Assembly (NCBI GenBank): GCA_000471045.1 | Contig: KI301992.1 | Location: forward strand, 231,287 to 295,286 | Direction: 5' to 3' | Source: an actinobacterium LLX17 | GTDB taxonomy: Bacteria > Actinomycetota > Actinomycetes > Propionibacteriales > Nocardioidaceae | Length of the DNA stretch: 64,000 bases | Shown here: in pieces, positions 55,142 to 63,999 of the stretch | Numbering within the stretch: the stretch's first letter is position 1 | How the letters are laid out: each line of letters starts with the position of its first letter | Position numbers and translations under genes: made by a program | Notes under the pieces: model-generated | Database searches by the model: none | The model's input: only the letters and a program-made list of their open reading frames with translations | Told to the model about the DNA's origin: nothing

Positions 55142-56656
55142 GTGAGCAACGACGTCGTGGTGCGCCGCGTCGACCTCTTGCTGGAGGAGGCGATCCGGGT
55201 CGGGGGTCCCGAGGTGCGGGCCGTGGCTGCGGAGCGACGGGCTGCGCTGGCAGAACCGCTGCGACTGGCCGTGGTGGGACGCGTCAAGGCCGGCAAGTCG
55301 ACGTTGGTCAACGCGTTGATCGGCCGGCGCATCGCCCCGACCCGCGCAGGTGAGTGCACCCGCGTCGTCACGTGGTTCCAGTACGGGTCGCCGGACGGCT
55401 CGGCGGTCGTGCACTGCCACGACGGTCGGGAGATCCCGATCGCTCTGGTCGACGGCCGGTTGCCCGAGGAGCTGCCGGTGCGGGCCCACGAGGTGCGCCG
55501 ACTCGTGGTGCGGCTGCAGTCCGCGCAGCTGCGCGACCTGACCCTGATCGACACTCCCGGGTTGTCGTCGCTCACGGCGGAGAACGAGCAGACCACCCGC
55601 GATGCGCTGCTGGGCACCGGCGGGGGTGCGGGGCCACGGGCCGCAGACGACACCGGCGGGGGTGCGGGGCCACGGGCCGCAGACGAGACCGTCACCTTGG
55701 CGTCGCGGCACGCGAGCGGTGACGCCGATGCGGTGGTGTTCCTGTTCCGGCACGAGCAGCGGCAGGACGAGTCGGACTTCCTGCGGCAGTTCACGGCCGC
55801 GTCGGGCGAGATGAACGGTTCGGCGGTCAACGCGATCGGCGTCCTGTCGCAGGCCGATCTGCTGGCCGACGACGCCGACGGGGTGACTGACCCGATGGCG
55901 CCGGCGCGGGAGCATGCCGCGCGACTGGCGGAGTCCCGCATCGCGGAGGTCGCGGACGTCGTGGCGGTCTCGGGCCTGATGGCCGAGAGCGCGCGCACGG
56001 GTCGCATCAGGGAGCGTGACGTGGTCGATCTCGCGGCCCTGCGGGAGGTCGCTCCGGTGCGTCTGCGCACCGGCGTGGGCCTGGGCGGCGCGGTCGATCC
56101 GGAGCGCTTCCGTGCGCTCCAGGCGAGACTGGGTCCGCTGGGCGTGCTGGCGGGCCGGCATGCGGCGGCCGACGGGTCGGAGGGTTTTCTCGACTGGCTG
56201 GCGGGCACGTCGGGGGTCGACGAGCTGGAACGGGTGCTGGACGAGCACGTCCGTGCACGGGCGGCGGGACTGAAGGCCATCCGCGCGCTCGATGCGATCG
56301 AGCGGGCGGCGCGGTACACGGGACGCGACGAGGCGGTGCTCGACCTCGTCGAGCAGGCCCTGATGTCGGCCGAGCTGCAGCAGGTGCGCGAGATCCGGGC
56401 CATCGGCATGCTCCGGTCGACGCGGGTCGCGCCGGAGCTGCTGCCGGAGCTGGAGCGCCTGAGCTCCAGTGACGACCCCGCGGTGCGTCTGGGGCTGCCG
56501 CCGGACAGCGACTCGGTGACCATCGCGGCCGAGGCGCGCCGTCGCTCGGGGGAGAACCAGGCACGGGCCACGATGGCCTTCGCGCCGGGTGAGGCCGAGG
56601 CCGCCCGAGTCTTGGCACAGTCGTACCAGTACATCGCCCGCGCCGCCGAGGGGTGA
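55142..56656 (+). CDS. Dynamin-like GTPase B (IniC-like)
   Basis: 504 aa. G1 'GRVKAGKSTLVNAL' (residues 46-59), G2-like Thr in 'GECTRVVT', G3 'LIDTPGLSS'; the G4 motif is weak ('LSQADLL' in place of N/TKxD), as in many bacterial dynamin partners. The C-terminal half is helical with no hydrophobic hairpin, so it may act with dynamin A as a heteromer. Between G3 and G4 there is an in-frame double copy of GGGAGPRAADDT-like residues (55616-55687). GTG 55142 is 3 nt after the previous stop. Confidence 0.86.
   Translation: MSNDVVVRRVDLLLEEAIRVGGPEVRAVAAERRAALAEPLRLAVVGRVKAGKSTLVNALIGRRIAPTRAGECTRVVTWFQYGSPDGSAVVHCHDGREIPIALVDGRLPEELPVRAHEVRRLVVRLQSAQLRDLTLIDTPGLSSLTAENEQTTRDALLGTGGGAGPRAADDTGGGAGPRAADETVTLASRHASGDADAVVFLFRHEQRQDESDFLRQFTAASGEMNGSAVNAIGVLSQADLLADDADGVTDPMAPAREHAARLAESRIAEVADVVAVSGLMAESARTGRIRERDVVDLAALREVAPVRLRTGVGLGGAVDPERFRALQARLGPLGVLAGRHAAADGSEGFLDWLAGTSGVDELERVLDEHVRARAAGLKAIRALDAIERAARYTGRDEAVLDLVEQALMSAELQQVREIRAIGMLRSTRVAPELLPELERLSSSDDPAVRLGLPPDSDSVTIAAEARRRSGENQARATMAFAPGEAEAARVLAQSYQYIARAAEG
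55616..55687. repeat. In-frame tandem 36-bp duplication in dynamin B
   Basis: Two units, 55616-55651 and 55652-55687, differ only at the last base. Each encodes 12 residues starting TGGGAGPRAAD. The unit resembles the dispersed intergenic repeat (shared GGCGGGGGTGC, then GGGCC and GGGC at the same spacing), which in the same frame would read GGGAGPWAA. Confidence 0.85.
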
Positions 56657-56689
56657 GGTTGCCGCAGGACGCCCCTGGCAGTCCATACT

Positions 56690-56706
56690 GGTTCCCGACG
56701 GGAACC
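56690..56706. promoter_or_regulatory. Perfect 17-bp inverted repeat and candidate ECF promoter upstream of the sigma factor
   Basis: GGTTCCC (56690-56696), GAC, GGGAACC (56700-56706). A CATACT box lies immediately before it. The right arm GGGAACC resembles an ECF-type -35 (GGAAC); a possible -10 CTCGG sits 16 nt on at 56723. This would fit an operator, an autoregulated promoter, or a short terminator hairpin after dynamin B. Confidence 0.5.
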
Positions 56707-56752
56707 ATCGGCGGGTCACAGGCTCGGCAGATGAATCTGAGACGGGGGTGTC

Positions 56753-57304
56753 ATGGCGGCAGCAGGCGGTGCGGACCGAGCCCGTCACGACGAGCTCGTC
56801 GAACGTGCCCGTGCCGGTGACGCCGATGCTTTCGGGGTCCTGGTCACCGAGAGCCGCGACGTGCTGTGGTCGGTGTGCCTGCGCATCACGGGGGATCACG
56901 GTGACGCCGAGGACGCGCTGCAGGACGCACTGATCTCCGCCTGGCAGAACATCGGCTCGTTCCGGGGCGGGGCGAAGTTCAGCACGTGGTGCTACCGCAT
57001 CGCCGCCAACGCCTCGATTGCCGTGTGTCGCAAGCGTCGCACGATCTCGGTGGACGTCGCCGACATGGTCGACCTGTTCACGACGCCGGACGTGACCGGC
57101 CAGATCGACGATCGCGACGTGGTGACCGCGGCGCTGGCCGAGGTGTCGCCGGACTTCCGGGAGGCGCTGGTGCTGCGTGAGTACGGCGATCTGACCTACG
57201 AGCAGATCGCCGGCCACCAGGGCGTGCCCGTGCAGACCGTGAAGAGTCGCATCAACCGGGCCCGCCATCAGCTGGCCGACGCGGTCCGCGCGTCCACCGG
57301 CTGA
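56753..57304 (+). CDS. ECF-type RNA polymerase sigma factor
   Basis: 183 aa. Region 2 'HDELVERARAGDADAFGVLV ... GDAEDALQDALISAWQNIGSFRGGAKFSTWCYRIAAN' (about residues 12-87) and region 4 'VSPDFREALVLREYGDLTYEQIAGHQGVPVQTVKSRINRARHQL' (about residues 130-175) are both complete. No anti-sigma gene follows; the next gene is mutA. Its place after the Hsp70-dynamin cluster suggests that it controls or is controlled with it. Confidence 0.93.
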   Translation: MAAAGGADRARHDELVERARAGDADAFGVLVTESRDVLWSVCLRITGDHGDAEDALQDALISAWQNIGSFRGGAKFSTWCYRIAANASIAVCRKRRTISVDVADMVDLFTTPDVTGQIDDRDVVTAALAEVSPDFREALVLREYGDLTYEQIAGHQGVPVQTVKSRINRARHQLADAVRASTG

Positions 57305-57373
57305 GCCGCTCCTGACCCGCGGGTAGCCCGACTGGGTGCGCGCCGACGGCGGGGGCCTCGTACGATGCGGCGT

Positions 57374-59227
57374 ATGTCAGCCGATTCGCCGACGTCGCCC
57401 GTGCAGACCGAGGAGCCACCTCCGGAGGAGCCGCCCGCCGTGGCCGTGCCTCTCGCCGAGGGACTCTCCTCGACGCGTGAGGCCTGGGAGAAGGCCACCG
57501 CAGCCGTGCTCCGCAAGACGCGTCGCCTCGCCGAGGACACCTCCGACACCGACGTGTGGGACGTGCTCACGACCCGCACGCTCGACGGCATCGCGGTCAC
57601 GCCGCTCGGCACCCCGGAGCTGACCGCCGACCTGCCCTCCGCGGGTCTGCCGGGGCAGTCGCCGTTCACCCGCGGCGCCACGGCTGCCCGCGAGAACCGT
57701 GCCTGGGACGTCCGGGGCTGGTTCACCGATCCCGACGCCGAGCGCACCGCCGCCGACGTCGTCACCGACCTCGAGAACGGCGTCAACTCGCTGTGGCTCA
57801 CGGTCGGTGACGACGGCGTCCCCACCGCCTCGCTCGCGACGGTGCTGGAGCCGGTCTTCGTCGACCTGGCGCCGGTCGTCGTGCAGGACCCGCACGATCC
57901 GCTCGCTGCGGCGCAGGCTCTGGCGGCGGTGCTGGACGACAAGGCCGTGCAGGCCCACGGCGGCACCAACCTGGGCGCCGACCCGATCGGCAACGCCCTG
58001 CGTGGCCGGGGGCAGACCGACCCGGCGGTCGCCGTCGAGGTGGCTCGTCTGGCCGCGCCCCTGGGCGTGCGCGCGATCGTCGTCGACGGCACGGCCGTGC
58101 ACGACGCCGGCGCCTCCGACGTGCAGGAGCTGGCCTACCTCCTGGCGGCGGGCGCCGCGTACCTGCGGCTGCTGGTCGACGCCGGGTTCTCGGTCGACGA
58201 GGCCGCCGGGCTGCTCGAGTTCCGCATCGCCGCCACCGACGAGCAGCTGCCGACCATCGCCAAGCTGCGGGCCGCTCGCCGCACGTGGGCCCGGGTGGCC
58301 GAGCTGAGCGGCGTCGCCGAGGAGGCGCGTGGCCAGCTGCAGCACGCCGTGACGTCGCGGCCGATGATGACGACGTTCGACCCCTACGTGAACATGCTGC
58401 GCACGACCGTCGCGGCGTTCGCGGCCGGCGTCGGCGGGGCCGCGTCGGTCACGGTGCTGCCCTTTGACGAGCCGCTGGGACTGCCGGAGGCGTTCAGCCG
58501 TCGCATCGCCCGCAACACGTCGAGCCTGCTGATCAGCGAGTCGCACGTCGCCACGGTGACCGACCCTGCCGGTGGGTCGCACGTCGTGGAGCAGCTGACC
58601 GACGACCTCGCGCGTGCCGCCTGGGCCGCCTTCGGCGCTCTCGAGGAGGCCGGCGGAGTGCTCGACGCGCTGGACGACATCCGGGCCGGCATCGAGCGCA
58701 CGGTCTCCGAGCGCTCGCTCGAGATCGCGACCCGTCAGCGTCCCCTCACCGGTGTCAGCGAGTTCCCGAACCTCGAGGAGGAGCTGCCCGAGCGCCGCCC
58801 CTACGCGAGTGCCCCGGTCGTGCACCGGTACGCCCACGAGTACGAGCAGATGCGCCACGATCGTGCCGAGACGCCGGTCTTCCTCGCCACGATGGGCCCG
58901 ATCGCGGCCCACACCGCACGGGCCACGTTCGCCGCCAACCTGTTCGCCGCCGGTGGTGTCGACACCGTGGTGGCGGGCGCGACGGCGGGGGTCGACGAGG
59001 TCCTCGCGGCCTACGACGGCTCCCCGGTGGTCTGCCTGGCCGGACCCGACACCGCGTACGCCGAGTGGGGAGCTGACCTGGTGCCCGCGCTGCGCGAGGC
59101 GGGAGCACGCCACGTCATCGTGGCCGGCAAGGAGAAGGTCGCCACCGAGATCGGTGCCGACGACTCCGCCGCGATGGGCCTCGATGCCTTGGCCTTCCTG
59201 CGCCGTACCCGAGAGGAGCTGGTCTGA
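57374..59227 (+). CDS. mutA: Methylmalonyl-CoA mutase small (beta) subunit
   Basis: 617 aa. The structural partner of MutB, lacking a working B12 site. '[24 protein letters not shown]' at residues ~95-120 matches the family's TIM-barrel entry, '[35 protein letters not shown]' follows near residues 335-370, and the C-terminal flavodoxin-like domain is present but without the DxHxxG cobalamin motif. ATG 57374 follows TACGAT (57361-57366) by 7 nt, leaderless. MutB starts 1 nt after its stop. Confidence 0.95.
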   Translation: MSADSPTSPVQTEEPPPEEPPAVAVPLAEGLSSTREAWEKATAAVLRKTRRLAEDTSDTDVWDVLTTRTLDGIAVTPLGTPELTADLPSAGLPGQSPFTRGATAARENRAWDVRGWFTDPDAERTAADVVTDLENGVNSLWLTVGDDGVPTASLATVLEPVFVDLAPVVVQDPHDPLAAAQALAAVLDDKAVQAHGGTNLGADPIGNALRGRGQTDPAVAVEVARLAAPLGVRAIVVDGTAVHDAGASDVQELAYLLAAGAAYLRLLVDAGFSVDEAAGLLEFRIAATDEQLPTIAKLRAARRTWARVAELSGVAEEARGQLQHAVTSRPMMTTFDPYVNMLRTTVAAFAAGVGGAASVTVLPFDEPLGLPEAFSRRIARNTSSLLISESHVATVTDPAGGSHVVEQLTDDLARAAWAAFGALEEAGGVLDALDDIRAGIERTVSERSLEIATRQRPLTGVSEFPNLEEELPERRPYASAPVVHRYAHEYEQMRHDRAETPVFLATMGPIAAHTARATFAANLFAAGGVDTVVAGATAGVDEVLAAYDGSPVVCLAGPDTAYAEWGADLVPALREAGARHVIVAGKEKVATEIGADDSAAMGLDALAFLRRTREELV

Positions 59228-59228
59228 C

Positions 59229-61415
59229 ATGGCTGGAGTTCCCAGCAGCTTCGCCGGGCTGCCGCTCGATCCTGAGCAGCAGCCGACGCCCGATCCCGAG
59301 GCGTACGCCAGGGCCACCGAGGGCAGCCAGACGTGGCCGGCGCCCGAGGGCATCGACGTGAAGGGTTTGTACACCGCCGACGACCTCGAGGGACTGGACG
59401 CCCTCGACACGTACCCGGGCCAGGCGCCGTTCCTGCGGGGCCCCTACCCGGCGATGTACACGACCCAGCCGTGGACGGTCCGCCAGTACGCGGGGTTCTC
59501 GACGGCCGAGGAGTCCAACGCCTTCTACCGCCGCAACCTCAAGGCGGGCCAGAAGGGTCTCTCGGTCGCCTTCGACCTCGCCACGCACCGCGGCTACGAC
59601 TCCGACCACCCGCGCGTCCGCGGCGACGTCGGCATGGCCGGCGTGGCGATCGACTCCATCTACGACACCCGCACGCTCTTCGACGGCATCCCGCTCGACG
59701 AGATGAGCGTGTCGATGACGATGAACGGCGCCGTGCTGCCGGTACTGGCGCTGTACATCGTGGCGGCCGAGGAGCAGGGGGTGAAGCCGGAGCAGCTCGC
59801 GGGGACCATCCAGAACGACATCCTCAAGGAGTTCATGGTCCGCAACACCTACATCTACCCGCCGGCGCCCTCGATGCGGATCATCTCCGACATCTTCGCG
59901 TACACGGCGCAGAAGATGCCGCGGTTCAACTCCATCAGCATCTCCGGCTACCACATCCAGGAGGCCGGAGCGACGAACGACCTCGAGCTGGCCTACACGC
60001 TGGCCGACGGCGTGGAGTACATCCGCTCGGGCCTCGACGTGGGACTGGAGATCGACGCGTTCGCGCCGCGGCTGAGCTTCTTCTGGGCCATCGGCATGAA
60101 CTTCTTCATGGAGGTGGCCAAGCTCCGCGCCGGCCGCGCCCTGTGGGCCCGCCTGGTCAAGGACTTCGACCCGAAGAACCCCAAGTCGCTGTCGCTGCGC
60201 ACGCACAGCCAGACGTCGGGTTGGTCGCTGACCGCGCAGGACGTCTACAACAACGTGCAGCGCACCGCGATCGAGGCGATGGCCGCGACCCAGGGCCACA
60301 CGCAGAGCCTGCACACCAACGCGCTCGACGAGGCCATCGCGCTGCCCACCGACTTCAGTGCGCGCATCGCCCGCAACACCCAGCTGCTGCTGCAGCAGGA
60401 GTCGGGCACCACGCGCAGCATCGACCCGTGGGGAGGCTCCTACTACGTCGAGAAGCTGACCCGCGAGCTGGCGAACCGTGCCTGGGCGCACATCCAGGAG
60501 GTCGAGTCCGCCGGCGGCATGGCCAAGGCGATCGAGGCCGGCATCCCCAAGATGCGCATCGAGGAGGCCGCGGCACGCACCCAGGCCCGCATCGACTCCG
60601 GTCAACAGGCCGTCATCGGCATCAACACCTACCGCCTGCGCGACGAGGACCCGCTCGACGTGCTGAAGGTCGACAACGCCGCTGTGCTGCAGGCCCAGCT
60701 GGCCAAGCTCGAGCGACTGCGCGCCGAGCGCGACGCCGACGAGGTGCAGCGCACGCTCGATGCGCTGACCGCCTCGGCCGAGCGCGGTGCCAGCCGGGAC
60801 GGCTCGCTCGACGGGAACCTGCTGGCGCTGGCCGTCGACGCCGCGCGCGCGAAGGCCACGGTCGGCGAGATCTCCGACGCCCTCGAGAAGGTCTACGGGC
60901 GCCACCAGGCGGTCATCCGTACGATCTCGGGTGTGTACCGCACCGAAGCAGGTCAGGCCGGCAACGTGCAGCGCGTCGTCGAGGCCACCGAGGCGTTCGA
61001 GGAGGCTGAGGGCCGGCGCCCCCGCATCCTCGTGGCCAAGATGGGCCAGGACGGCCACGACCGCGGCCAGAAGGTCATCGTCACGGCCTTCGCCGACATG
61101 GGCTTCGACGTCGACGTGGGCCCGCTGTTCTCGACGCCCGAGGAGGTCGCCCAGCAGGCCATCGACGCCGACGTGCACATCGTCGGTGTCTCGAGCCTGG
61201 CGGCCGGCCACCTCACGTTGCTCCCGGACCTGAAGAAGGCGCTGGAGGAGCAGGGGCGTGCCGACATCATGGTCGTGATGGGTGGCGTCATCCCGCCCGA
61301 CGACGTGCCGACGCTCAAGGAGATGGGCGCGGCCGAGGTGTTCCTGCCCGGCACGGTCATCGCCGACTCGGCGCTGTCGCTCCTCGAGAAGCTGCGCGAG
61401 CAGCTGGAGGGCTGA
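59229..61415 (+). CDS. mutB: Methylmalonyl-CoA mutase large (alpha) subunit
   Basis: 728 aa, catalytic subunit; interconverts (R)-methylmalonyl-CoA and succinyl-CoA with adenosylcobalamin. '[31 protein letters not shown]' region (about residues 73-103) and '[19 protein letters not shown]' form the substrate barrel; the B12 His is in '[14 protein letters not shown]', with '[10 protein letters not shown]' and 'VVMGGVIP' completing the cobalamin domain. It serves propionate, odd-chain fatty acid and branched amino acid breakdown. Transcribed with mutA. Confidence 0.97.
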   Translation: MAGVPSSFAGLPLDPEQQPTPDPEAYARATEGSQTWPAPEGIDVKGLYTADDLEGLDALDTYPGQAPFLRGPYPAMYTTQPWTVRQYAGFSTAEESNAFYRRNLKAGQKGLSVAFDLATHRGYDSDHPRVRGDVGMAGVAIDSIYDTRTLFDGIPLDEMSVSMTMNGAVLPVLALYIVAAEEQGVKPEQLAGTIQNDILKEFMVRNTYIYPPAPSMRIISDIFAYTAQKMPRFNSISISGYHIQEAGATNDLELAYTLADGVEYIRSGLDVGLEIDAFAPRLSFFWAIGMNFFMEVAKLRAGRALWARLVKDFDPKNPKSLSLRTHSQTSGWSLTAQDVYNNVQRTAIEAMAATQGHTQSLHTNALDEAIALPTDFSARIARNTQLLLQQESGTTRSIDPWGGSYYVEKLTRELANRAWAHIQEVESAGGMAKAIEAGIPKMRIEEAAARTQARIDSGQQAVIGINTYRLRDEDPLDVLKVDNAAVLQAQLAKLERLRAERDADEVQRTLDALTASAERGASRDGSLDGNLLALAVDAARAKATVGEISDALEKVYGRHQAVIRTISGVYRTEAGQAGNVQRVVEATEAFEEAEGRRPRILVAKMGQDGHDRGQKVIVTAFADMGFDVDVGPLFSTPEEVAQQAIDADVHIVGVSSLAAGHLTLLPDLKKALEEQGRADIMVVMGGVIPPDDVPTLKEMGAAEVFLPGTVIADSALSLLEKLREQLEG

Positions 61416-61443
61416 GGAGGCGCGCCGGCCTGACCTGACCGGG

Positions 61444-61785
61444 TCAGGCGGCGTCGTCGCCGAACACCTTGCGCGCGATGGCCTGGACGTCGCGGTCGAG
61501 GTGCGTGAAGCGGGTCGTCATGACGTCCTCGACGCGCCTGACCTCGGCGCGGACGGCACTGAACTCGCTGGTCATCTCGTTCCGCAGGGAGCCGATCTCG
61601 CTGCGGACCGAGCCGATCTCGCTCCGCACTGAGCCGATCTCGCTGCGGACCGAGCCGATCTCGCTCCGCACTGAGCCGATCTCGGTCTGGATGATGCGGA
61701 CGAACATCGTCGACATCAGTGTGAGCATCGCGAACAGGCCGGTGCCGAGGACGCCGATCGACGTCCAGACCTGGGCTTCGTTCAT
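61444..61785 (-). CDS. Small membrane protein with heptad coiled-coil repeats
   Basis: 113 aa, minus strand. One helix near the N terminus ('VWTSIGVLGTGLFAMLTLMSTMFVRII') is followed by a 7-residue repeat EIGSVRS four times plus a variant, then 'MTSEFSAVRAEVRRVEDVMTTRFTHLDRDVQAIARKV', a long coiled coil. It probably forms a membrane-tethered oligomeric rod. ATG 61785 has GAAGGAG 8 nt upstream; the longer frame to 61968 overlaps meaB. It lies between mutB and meaB on the opposite strand, an odd interruption of the mut locus. Confidence 0.85.
   Translation of the reverse strand: MNEAQVWTSIGVLGTGLFAMLTLMSTMFVRIIQTEIGSVRSEIGSVRSEIGSVRSEIGSVRSEIGSLRNEMTSEFSAVRAEVRRVEDVMTTRFTHLDRDVQAIARKVFGDDAA
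61589..61672. repeat. 21-bp tandem repeats (two copies of a 42-bp unit) in the coiled-coil gene
   Basis: GAGCCGATCTCGCTGCGGAC-type 21-mers alternate with GAGCCGATCTCGCTCCGCAC-type ones at 61589, 61610, 61631 and 61652, i.e. two identical 42-bp units, plus a diverged fifth 21-mer. Each 21-mer encodes one heptad. Confidence 0.9.
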
Positions 61786-61897
61786 GGTCAGCACTCCTTC
61801 AGTGTGGTGGGTGTGACGGCAGATTTCCAGGGGGTTCGGACGCCGAGGGTGGAGCAGGGGGAGGGTTGTGAACAAGGGCCGACCTAGACTGCGGGGC

Positions 61898-62872
61898 GTG
61901 ATCGACGTCGAGGAGCTGGCCGCCGGTGTGCGAGAGGGACGGCGCGCTGCTGTCTCGCGAGCCATCACGTTGGTCGAGTCGAGACGCGCCGATCACCGGG
62001 CCGCAGCCCGTGAGCTGCTGGCCGACCTGACACCCGACGCCGGGGGCGCCGTGCGCATCGGCATCTCCGGTGTCCCCGGAGTGGGCAAGTCCACGACGAT
62101 CGAGTCGCTCGGCACCTACCTGACCGGGCGAGGCAAGAAGGTCGGGGTGCTGGCGGTCGACCCGTCGAGCGTGCGCACCGGTGGCTCGGTGCTGGGCGAC
62201 AAGACCCGCATGGCCGCGCTCGCGGTCGATCCGAACGCGTACATCCGGCCCTCGCCCACTGCCGGCACGCTGGGCGGCGTCGCGCGCGCCACGAGCCAGG
62301 CCATGACGATCCTCGAGGCGGCCGGCTTCGACGTCGTCCTCGTCGAGACGGTGGGAGTCGGGCAGTCCGAGATCACCGTGGCCGGCATGGTCGACACCTT
62401 CCTGTTCCTCACGCTGGCCCGGACCGGCGACCAGCTGCAGGGCATCAAGAAGGGCATCCTGGAGATCGCCGACGTCATCGCGGTCAACAAGGCCGACGGC
62501 GAGCGGGTCCGCGAGGCCGAGACGACGGCGTCCGACCTCGCCGGCGCACTGCGCCTGGTCTACGCCGGCACGGCCGACTGGGTGCCGCCGGTGCTGACCT
62601 GCTCGGGCCTGGAGGGCACCGGGATCGACACGGTCTGGAGCCGCATCGTCCGGCACCGCGAGTTCATGGGCGCCAAGGGGCTGGCCGAGAAGCGCGCCAC
62701 CCAGCAGCTGGAGTTCACCTGGGCGCTGGTGCGGGACGAGCTCGACCAACGCCTCCGCTCTCACGAGCGGGTCAAGGCGGTGCGCGGCGAGGTGCGGGCC
62801 GAGATCCTTGACGGGCGTCTGGGCGCGGCCGAGGCCGCCGACCGCATCCTCGCGGCCTACGACGAGCGCTGA
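61898..62872 (+). CDS. meaB: Methylmalonyl-CoA mutase-associated GTPase MeaB
   Basis: 324 aa G3E-family GTPase that loads and protects the cobalamin of MutAB. Walker A 'GISGVPGVGKSTTIESLG', 'AVDPSSVRTGGSVLGDKTRM', switch 'VLVETVGVGQSE' and base motif 'AVNKADG', with a C-terminal dimer arm. GTG 61898 follows TAGACT (61885-61890) by 7 nt; the longer frame starting 61868 would cross that promoter. Functionally it belongs with mutA-mutB although a minus-strand gene separates them. Confidence 0.95.
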   Translation: MIDVEELAAGVREGRRAAVSRAITLVESRRADHRAAARELLADLTPDAGGAVRIGISGVPGVGKSTTIESLGTYLTGRGKKVGVLAVDPSSVRTGGSVLGDKTRMAALAVDPNAYIRPSPTAGTLGGVARATSQAMTILEAAGFDVVLVETVGVGQSEITVAGMVDTFLFLTLARTGDQLQGIKKGILEIADVIAVNKADGERVREAETTASDLAGALRLVYAGTADWVPPVLTCSGLEGTGIDTVWSRIVRHREFMGAKGLAEKRATQQLEFTWALVRDELDQRLRSHERVKAVRGEVRAEILDGRLGAAEAADRILAAYDER

Positions 62873-62939
62873 ACTGGTCTGCGCTGGGCTGGTTCGAGCG
62901 CTGAGTCAGTCTGAGCTCACCGGCCGGAGTGCAGGGGGT

Positions 62940-62969
62940 GGGGCCCGCGCAGGGAGCGGCGCGGGCCCC
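62940..62969 (+). terminator. meaB terminator hairpin
   Basis: 11-bp perfect stem GGGGCCCGCGC with an 8-nt loop, 67 bp after the meaB stop codon. Confidence 0.75.
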
Positions 62970-63313
62970 GTGACGAGCTCGGTGTCACCGGCGCGAGGGC
63001 CGGGACTGGTCGCAGGGAGGGGCGACTCCGATGACCCGTCCTGACCAGTGAAGCATAGTTAGCCATGCCTACGAACACCTCGAGACGAAATCTTGGACGC
63101 GCGTCCGAAGGGTCTCGAAATGTGAGACGGCCTGTCGAAAGACTATGAGGGGTGTCGGACGGCTGTCCGGTCCGTGGATCCGCGTTTGTGCTGGTCACGG
63201 CCATGAATGCCACTGGGCCTGGCCACAAGTGAGTGACATTGCTCCTCACGGAGCCGACACAGGGACTAGAAGGCATAGTCCCAACGGACTACTTGGGGTT
63301 AGTCTGCTCGCAG

Positions 63314-63358
63314 CGACGCGAGGCCGACCATCTCGGGGGGATGGTCGGCCTCGCGTCG
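63314..63358 (-). terminator. Strong terminator-like hairpin for the minus-strand gene
   Basis: An 18-bp perfect stem (left arm starting CGACGCGAGGCC) with a 9-nt loop, 8 bp past the stop codon of the minus-strand gene. It may act in both directions. Confidence 0.8.
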
Positions 63359-63366
63359 GTCTCGAG

Positions 63367-63999
63367 TCACGGGTCGTCCAGTGGCGCGACCGTGCGCGGG
63401 CCTTCCGAGAGGGTCCACCCGTCGACGCGCCAGTCCGGTCCGGCCAGCGTCAGCTGCACGGTCGAGGGGACCCGCATCCGCTCCGCCTCGCCGGCCGCCG
63501 GGTTCCAGACGGGCACCGCGGCTGCCGCGTCGAAGGATGCGCGCAGCAGGACGCGCGGGCCGCTGGACACGACGTCGATCCGGACGGTCGACCACTCGGG
63601 GTCGACCCAGACCGCGCGGTCGACGTAGCCGCCATCGGTCCCGGGAGTGCCGAAGAACTGTCGGCCGGCTCCGGCGGCTCCCAGCAGGACCAGACCGGTG
63701 CCCTGGCGTGCGGCCCGGCTCTGGGGTGCCGCGACGACAGCGGCCACGCGGGTCGGGAAGGTCCGGGTGCGGGCCTGGTCGGTCAAGGCGGCGGCCGCGG
63801 CGTCGAAGTCGGTCGGTGCGTAGGCCGGGCGCGGCAGTGAGAGGCGTGAGTAGCGGACGTCGAACACGAACGACACGGCGCGGCAGCCTGCCGCTCGGGC
63901 CGCCTCCTCGCCCACCGCGGCCCGCGCCGCCGGGCTGACCTCGGTGATCACGGCCGGGCACCAGTCGACCACGCCTCCGGCCTCGGTGGTCGCCGCCGG
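63367..63999 (-). CDS. Unidentified protein, 5' end outside the window
   Basis: The frame is open to the right edge; at least 210 residues are present. An internal GTG at 63972 could be read as a start, but the preceding codons (PAATTEAGG) look like a linker, so the gene probably begins further right. The visible part reads 'DWCPAVITEVSPAARAAVGEEAARAAGCRAVSF', 'PTRVAAVVAAPQSRAARQGTGLVLLGAAGAG' and a beta-rich end 'YVDRAVWVDPEWSTVRIDVVSSGPRVLLRASFD'. The pattern of a Thr/Ala-rich linker and a beta domain suggests an exported or membrane-anchored protein of a secretion- or conjugation-related type, which I cannot confirm. Confidence 0.6.
   Translation of the reverse strand, partial: PAATTEAGGVVDWCPAVITEVSPAARAAVGEEAARAAGCRAVSFVFDVRYSRLSLPRPAYAPTDFDAAAAALTDQARTRTFPTRVAAVVAAPQSRAARQGTGLVLLGAAGAGRQFFGTPGTDGGYVDRAVWVDPEWSTVRIDVVSSGPRVLLRASFDAAAAVPVWNPAAGEAERMRVPSTVQLTLAGPDWRVDGWTLSEGPRTVAPLDDP

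Larger units (their letters stand above)
62873..63366. other. 494-bp intergenic region with several hairpins, no convincing gene
   Basis: Between meaB and a convergent minus-strand gene. Contents: a strong hairpin 62940-62969 (arm GGGGCCCGCGC), a less GC-rich stretch around 63045-63140, then a run of hairpins: GCTCC-TCAC-GGAGC (63241-63254), GGGACTA-loop-TAGTCCC (63262-63282), GACTA-loop-TAGTC just after, and an 18-bp stem at 63314-63358. Frames of 78-231 codons exist on both strands, but none resembles a protein. A structured RNA or an old integration site is possible. Confidence 0.5.

Noticed and set aside
62917..63276. Minus-strand 119-codon frame
   Set aside because: No ribosome-binding site, Pro/Ser/Arg-rich composition typical of shadow frames, and it crosses several hairpins.
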